From assembly GCA_000383355.1 (NCBI GenBank), contig KB911093.1, positions 1 through 64,000 on the forward strand: DNA of 64,000 nucleotides, given 5' to 3'. Positions 61,574-64,000 of the stretch are shown piece by piece (positions within the stretch are counted from its first letter, which is position 1; every line of letters starts with the position of its first letter). This DNA is from Flavobacterium sp. SCGC AAA160-P02 (GTDB lineage: Bacteria > Bacteroidota > Bacteroidia > Flavobacteriales > Flavobacteriaceae). The position numbers and the translations under genes were made by a program. The notes beneath the pieces were generated by a model. That model worked only from the letters and a program-made list of their open reading frames with translations, made no database searches and had not been told where the DNA came from.

Positions 61574-63274
61574 TTATTTCTTTTTGTAAACAGAAACACC
61601 TTCTTTGATGGTTTCTAAAACTACGATTTCTTTAATTTCAGTTGGTGAAATTTTTAGTGGGTTTTTATCTAAAATAACCATATCTGCCAATTTCCCCTCT
61701 TGTAAAGTTCCTTTCTGGTCTTCTTCAAAATGTTGATAAGCAGACCAACTAGTAATAGATTGAAGTGCTTCGTAAGGAGTTAATTTTTCATGTTCTCCAA
61801 TTACTTTTCCAGAACGTGATTTTCTGTCTACAGAGATTCCTACCATACGCATTAGATTTGGCAATGCAACAGGAGCATCTGTATGAATCGTGATTTTTAA
61901 TCCTTTATTTAAAGCCGTTCTTGTTGGGCTTATAGTATTACCTAAGCTGTCTCCAATAATTTCTTTGTGCCAATCTCCCCAATAAAATGTATGTAAAGGA
62001 AAAAGAGAGGCAATTACATCTAAGTCTTTAAACGAATCTAATTGATCTTCTCTTACATACTGACCATGAATGAGAACATTTCTTCTATTTGTATTTCCAT
62101 ATTTAGCAGCTATCGGTTTCATTGTCCTAATCATTTGATCCATGGCAGCATCTCCATTGGCATGTGTATGAATTTGCCAATTATTTTTAAATCCTTTTTC
62201 ATATATAGCAATTACTGAACTATCATTTGGAATTGCTGGATACCCAAGATATCCTTCTTTAGCACCATCAGGAGGCAATAAATAAGGTAGTGTTCTCCAT
62301 GCAGTTCTTCCTTGAGGAGAACCGTCTAAAGTTAATTTCATTCCTCCAATACGATAATTATTGTCATAAGACCTACTATTCCATTTAGACCCCATATACT
62401 TGTCTACAAATAAATAATCTACATAACTTACTACATCTAATTTTAGTTTACCTGCTTTGGACGCATTTACCAACATTTCATGATTTTCCATAGCCCTTCC
62501 TTCTTGAGCTGTTGTATAGCCAAATGATAATGCCATTTCTTGTCCTGCTTCAAAAAAATGATCTGCAGCTTCCTTTGATGTTGGATTTAAAACTTTAAGC
62601 ATGTATGGAATAGCGGCTAACTCTTCTAAAACTCCGTTAGGTTCATTACCGTTTTCTCTTCTAATAATGCCACCTTCAGGGTTTTTAGTTTCAGAAGTAA
62701 TCATTAACAGTTCTAATGCTTTAGAGTTTACTACAGCAAAATGACCTGAAATATGAATAATCATAATGGGAAACTCTGTAGATACTTGATCTAAATCATG
62801 CTTTGTTGGAAATCTTTTTTCCTTTAAAACAGAATCATCAAACCCCATCCCAAAAATCCAACCTGTTAAAGCTCTGTTTTCAGGAGTATTCCAGGTTTTT
62901 AAAATACTAATTAATGTTGCAATGTCTTTTGCTCCTGCATCAGGTGGTGGTAATATCTTTGCTCCAATTGCTTGAGCAGAAAATGAAGCAAAATGTGCAT
63001 GACCATCTATAAAGCCTGGCAAAAGAGTCTTTCCTTCTAAATTAATCATTTGATGATTATTTCCAGCAATCTTCATAGCTTCTTCTGAAGAACCTACAAA
63101 TTGTATTTTCTTGTTTTTTACAACAAGGGCTTCAGCATATGCCGGAGAATTTCCTTCCATGGTAATGATATCACCATTAAAATAAACAATTGATCTTAAG
63201 TTTTCTTGTGGGTTATCTTGTTTACAGTTGATAAAACTAATAAGTAGCAGTAAAATTATGTGAATTTTTTTCAT
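61574..63274 (-). CDS. Amidohydrolase-family lipoprotein (YtcJ-like)
   Basis: 566 aa. Lipobox LISFINC (C18). Amidohydrolase metal motifs: GFIDGHAHF, IHTHANGDAAMDQ, VLIHGQYV and HTDAPV; C-terminal beta domain with LADMVILDKNPL. YtcJ-type enzymes hydrolyse amides or imides; substrate unknown. Convergent with the Rieske gene, with a 16-bp gap. Confidence 0.88.
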   Translation of the reverse strand: MKKIHIILLLLISFINCKQDNPQENLRSIVYFNGDIITMEGNSPAYAEALVVKNKKIQFVGSSEEAMKIAGNNHQMINLEGKTLLPGFIDGHAHFASFSAQAIGAKILPPPDAGAKDIATLISILKTWNTPENRALTGWIFGMGFDDSVLKEKRFPTKHDLDQVSTEFPIMIIHISGHFAVVNSKALELLMITSETKNPEGGIIRRENGNEPNGVLEELAAIPYMLKVLNPTSKEAADHFFEAGQEMALSFGYTTAQEGRAMENHEMLVNASKAGKLKLDVVSYVDYLFVDKYMGSKWNSRSYDNNYRIGGMKLTLDGSPQGRTAWRTLPYLLPPDGAKEGYLGYPAIPNDSSVIAIYEKGFKNNWQIHTHANGDAAMDQMIRTMKPIAAKYGNTNRRNVLIHGQYVREDQLDSFKDLDVIASLFPLHTFYWGDWHKEIIGDSLGNTISPTRTALNKGLKITIHTDAPVALPNLMRMVGISVDRKSRSGKVIGEHEKLTPYEALQSITSWSAYQHFEEDQKGTLQEGKLADMVILDKNPLKISPTEIKEIVVLETIKEGVSVYKKK

Positions 63275-63351
63275 GGTTAGAGGATGTTTAAAATAATTTT
63301 AACTAAATATACTAAAAAACTGAAGAAGATCTTATTCAAAAAAAAAGTTGC

Positions 63352-63386
63352 ATAAAAAAAAGGCTACAAATTTAAATTTGTAGCCC
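63352..63386 (-). terminator. Intrinsic terminator of the right-edge csp gene
   Basis: Perfect 24-bp palindrome 63362-63385 (arms GGCTACAAATTT/AAATTTGTAGCC), followed on the minus strand by a run of T. Confidence 0.85.
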
Positions 63387-63407
63387 TTGTATATTATTGA
63401 TGATAGA

Positions 63408-63797
63408 TTACTTTTTTAATGTAACTTTTACAGCATTCATACCTTTCATACCTCGTTCTAATTCAAAGGTAACTTTATCGTTTTCAGCAATTTCATCTAT
63501 GATACCACTAACATGAGTGAAATACTTTTCTTGGTTTTCTGTATCTATAATAAAACCAAAACCTTTTGAGGAATCAAAAAATGAAACTTTACCATTTCTA
63601 ACAGGATCAACCTTATCAGCTTCTGTCATTTTAGGAACACTAATCTCTATATTCTTTGCTTTTATCTTAACCTTTAACGATGGATCTGGCGGAGTGTCTG
63701 TTAAATTTCCATTATGGTCTACATAAGCAAATTCAATTCCTTTGCTTCCATTTTCCTTTAGCTCAGCTTTCCTAGCCTCCAATATTTGCAGCATCAT
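63408..63797 (-). CDS. Cold-shock-domain protein, apparently missing its usual N-terminus
   Basis: 129 aa. The cold-shock domain (about 68-129: NGKVSFFDSSKGFGFIIDTENQEKYFTHVSGI) is intact, with the linker AYVDHNGNLTDTPPDP that this flavobacterial type shares. Family members normally begin with a longer lysine-rich segment; here homology seems to start at about residue 7 (EARKAEL), and the first six codons (MMLQIL) are the complement of the adjacent TonB-like frame. The gene probably lost its promoter and first codons at the 63780 junction, or the assembly is joined here. Confidence 0.7.
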   Translation of the reverse strand: MMLQILEARKAELKENGSKGIEFAYVDHNGNLTDTPPDPSLKVKIKAKNIEISVPKMTEADKVDPVRNGKVSFFDSSKGFGFIIDTENQEKYFTHVSGIIDEIAENDKVTFELERGMKGMNAVKVTLKK

Positions 63798-64000
63798 TAT
63801 ACTTAAGCAGCAACCAAGGAGCCTATTCTGAAGAAGATGGTAGTTTTATAATTACCGATGTTATTCCTGGTTCTTACAATTTAACAGCTAGTTTTGTTGG
63901 CTTTGATTCACAAACAAAATTTAATGTTATTATTAAATCTAAAGGAAACCGCTCGTTTAATTTTATTTTAATTGAATCTTTTGAATCTTTAGAAGAAGTA
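63776..64000 (+). pseudogene. Headless TonB-dependent-receptor-like frame (start missing, right end off window)
   Basis: Open frame of 75 codons running off the right edge. Translation gives ASLYLSSNQGAYSEEDG, then IITDVIPGSYNLTASFVGFD and a following acidic LIESFESLEEV, the carboxypeptidase-like domain that precedes the TonB plug of a SusC/FecA-type receptor. An in-frame TAG at 63773-63775 lies upstream and no ATG, GTG or TTG or signal peptide precedes the domain. The 5' end therefore appears deleted. Confidence 0.7.

Noticed and set aside
1-64000. CRISPR arrays, insertion sequences, prophage or integron
   Set aside because: No spaced direct repeats, transposase, integrase or phage structural gene was recognised. 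The only repeat-like pieces are terminators, the 49726 element and a single GCGAAGTCGAA-type fragment.

Overview
The window looks like chromosome from a marine-type Flavobacteriaceae (Bacteroidota). The base composition is strongly AT-rich. Putative promoters carry the Bacteroidota -7 element TAnnTTTG. The genes include a PorX-type regulator of the type IX secretion system, a secreted protein with a type IX C-terminal sorting domain, a fused LpxC/FabZ, a fused branched-chain E1 dehydrogenase, and many small lipoproteins with a cysteine lipobox. No prophage, insertion sequence, integrase or CRISPR array was seen. Most of the window is ordinary core chromosome.

Layout. 1-1029 is the N-terminal part of porX, cut by the window edge. 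1182-8994 is a long plus-strand run for lipid A and housekeeping: HD hydrolase, lpxD, lpxC/fabZ, lpxA, efp, a second lpxD-like gene, sucD and an SDR reductase. 9093-12061 holds a VWA-like membrane protein and a prohibitin-family protein. 13136-13319 carries tRNA-Leu(GAG) and tRNA-Lys(UUU) on the minus strand. 13418-21412 mixes aroK, a phosphoribosyltransferase, an S4 protein, an FKBP-like lipoprotein, a beta-barrel protein, half of a split transketolase, the maf-ubiA-smpB operon and ytxJ. 21430-32190 has a helicase, fahA, glyA, a VCBS-repeat secreted protein, rmuC, an acyltransferase, pepT and lipoproteins. 32237-36144 has a patatin and two tandem S41-like proteases. 36291-38302 is an ECF sigma / membrane protein / DUF4252 / DUF4252 unit.

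38414-47675 is a peptide and amino-acid catabolism block: M1 aminopeptidase, XRE regulator, M14 carboxypeptidase, Lrp regulator, aminotransferase, fused alpha-keto acid dehydrogenase E1, NADP oxidoreductase and a tiny CPXCG protein. 47682-51725 has a pseudouridine synthase, an MFS exporter, a strongly structured intergenic region, a CDP-alcohol phosphatidyltransferase, an HMA lipoprotein and a cold-shock protein. 51927-56954 groups a Crp-like regulator, a fatty-acid desaturase, a zinc-ribbon SDR lacking the usual catalytic tyrosine, a membrane-linked protein with class I isoprenoid-synthase metal motifs, and two convergent DoxX-like proteins. This is the least understood stretch and the best candidate for an undescribed lipid-modifying system. 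57151-63274 has a giant BNR-repeat protein, a Rieske oxygenase and an amidohydrolase.

At the right edge (about 63776-63797) a cold-shock gene that seems to lack its usual N-terminus directly abuts a TonB-receptor-like reading frame with no start codon or signal peptide. This looks like a deletion scar or an assembly join.
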